The position numbers were made by a program, and so were the translations under genes. Shown here piece by piece: positions 63,000 to 64,000 of a stretch of DNA of 64,000 nucleotides (position 1 is its first letter; every line of letters starts with the position of its first letter). The notes under the pieces are model-generated. The model saw nothing but the letters and a program-made list of their open reading frames with translations. It was not told where the DNA came from and ran no database searches. Source of the DNA: Mermis nigrescens (lineage: Eukaryota > Nematoda > Enoplea > Mermithida > Mermithidae); NCBI GenBank assembly GCA_036768485.1, contig JAVLUZ010000547.1, forward strand, positions 1 through 64,000. Reading direction: 5' to 3'.

Positions 63000-64000
63000 T
63001 CGTACATATGTAACCTGCACAATAAGCGCCGAAAATTGATTTCCGTTCCTAACAAGGTTTCGTCTGCATTAATTAAGGACAGCTTTAAAAGTAAATCTGA
63101 ACTTTTTGGGACAGAATGACCTAACAAACTAATATAAATGCTAAAATACATCGCATTAAAACTACATTATACCACAATTTCTGGGCCTGGTTTTTCCAAG
63201 GAGTTAAGTATCACTTTAGCTGAAGTGTCACTTTATAAATTGTCACTTTCGGAAGTGCGTTTTTCGAAGTCACACAGGTGAAGTATTCTTTGCGTTGAAT
63301 GGAGCTATCCATTTTATACAAAATAATTTTTCGTGTAGTTAGAGGGGTGTTAAGGGGGCTAATGCACTTTCCCGATGAAGGAGGGAAGGGGGAGGAGTAC
63401 GCGACCGGCTAGAGGTGGGTTTCCCCCATCCGTCCCCCTGTTGCATGTACATATGATGCCTTTGTAATATCAATGCTTTATTCCAACGCTTTACTTGTTT
63501 AATTTGCTCTTTTATGGGTTTTAAAATATGGAAACTTTTACATTAGCAATCAAAGAAAAGTTGAGTTATCTTACACTTTTCCACGAACTATTTTTCTGTT
63601 GTATGTACAATAGCGGCTGTATTTTTCTGGCAAAAGATCGTTTCCTTTTTTTCAAGCACTAATTCCAACAATTGAAGCCGCTCTTCTTGGTTCCAATGTG
63701 GCGCGCGTTGCTTTTTAATGACATCACTTTTTTATGTGTCGTTAAAAACCGCTGCTTCCATTTGCACCAAATATAAACGGAATAAAAATAAATGGCAAAA
63801 ATCCTTGTGAAAGCGGATTAAATGTGTGTAAAATATCAAAAAACGGGAAACACAACCCAATTTTCAAAAATAAGTAATACTTAGATCAACAAAATGGTTT
63901 TTGCCGAAACAATTCACATCCGCTGCACGAAAAAAGGAGCTGAAAAAATAAAGTACGACTTAAAGTGGTACATACTTTATTAAGTGGAGCATGCAATTCC
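63000..64000. other. Right end, mostly unassigned
   Basis: No exon-like frame. A G-rich stretch at 63340-63450 ending CCCCCTGTTGCATGTACATA resembles the right end of a type E MITE. Confidence 0.4.

Overview
The window looks like a repeat-rich invertebrate (probably arthropod) nuclear genome. It has no bacterial-style gene layout. Coding sequence appears as short open segments bounded by AG/GT splice signals, separated by AT-rich introns of up to about 5 kb that are packed with short transposable elements and microsatellites. I cannot name the species.

Gene 1 (+ strand, about 1565 to 51590) covers most of the window. I rebuilt it by hand from more than 20 exon-like segments whose splice phases join correctly. 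The 5' and middle exons carry SH3-like (tudor-like) beta-barrel segments of the kind found in UBE2O. The 3' exons (42402-50363) encode a full ubiquitin-conjugating (UBC) domain with a catalytic Cys at 47945-47947. I call it a UBE2O-type E2/E3 hybrid ubiquitin ligase. Its start codon and first exon(s) are not visible and are probably upstream of the window. Between the SH3-like part and the UBC domain lie nine phase-compatible exons (22217-40198, about 566 residues) that I cannot match to the vertebrate protein.

Gene 2 (+ strand, about 57059 to 61181) is a four-exon reconstruction of a small multi-pass membrane protein. Its cytoplasmic-type tail carries two PPxY motifs, the docking signal for NEDD4-type WW-domain ubiquitin ligases. 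I do not recognise the family, and its 5' end is unresolved.

Mobile elements dominate the rest. At least six families of short non-autonomous DNA elements have terminal inverted repeats and, in several copies, 8-bp target-site duplications (hAT-like). Several Tc1/mariner-type elements are flanked by TA. One very short LTR retroelement (8587-9665) has two roughly 495-bp LTRs, a 4-bp target duplication, a primer-binding site, a polypurine tract and only 90 bp between its LTRs. Several insertions are nested, which gives their relative ages. A 13-bp hairpin, GGCGCTTCGCGCC, recurs dozens of times across otherwise different families.

Stretches in which I see neither an exon nor a clear repeat: 1-1000, 1670-2330, 5430-5960, 7000-7440, 24100-25160, 34350-35630, 35860-37000, 41000-41680, 46010-46800, 52930-53380, 59440-60060, 60200-60350 and 63000-64000 (apart from a repeat end near 63340-63450). 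These look like intron or intergenic AT-rich DNA.
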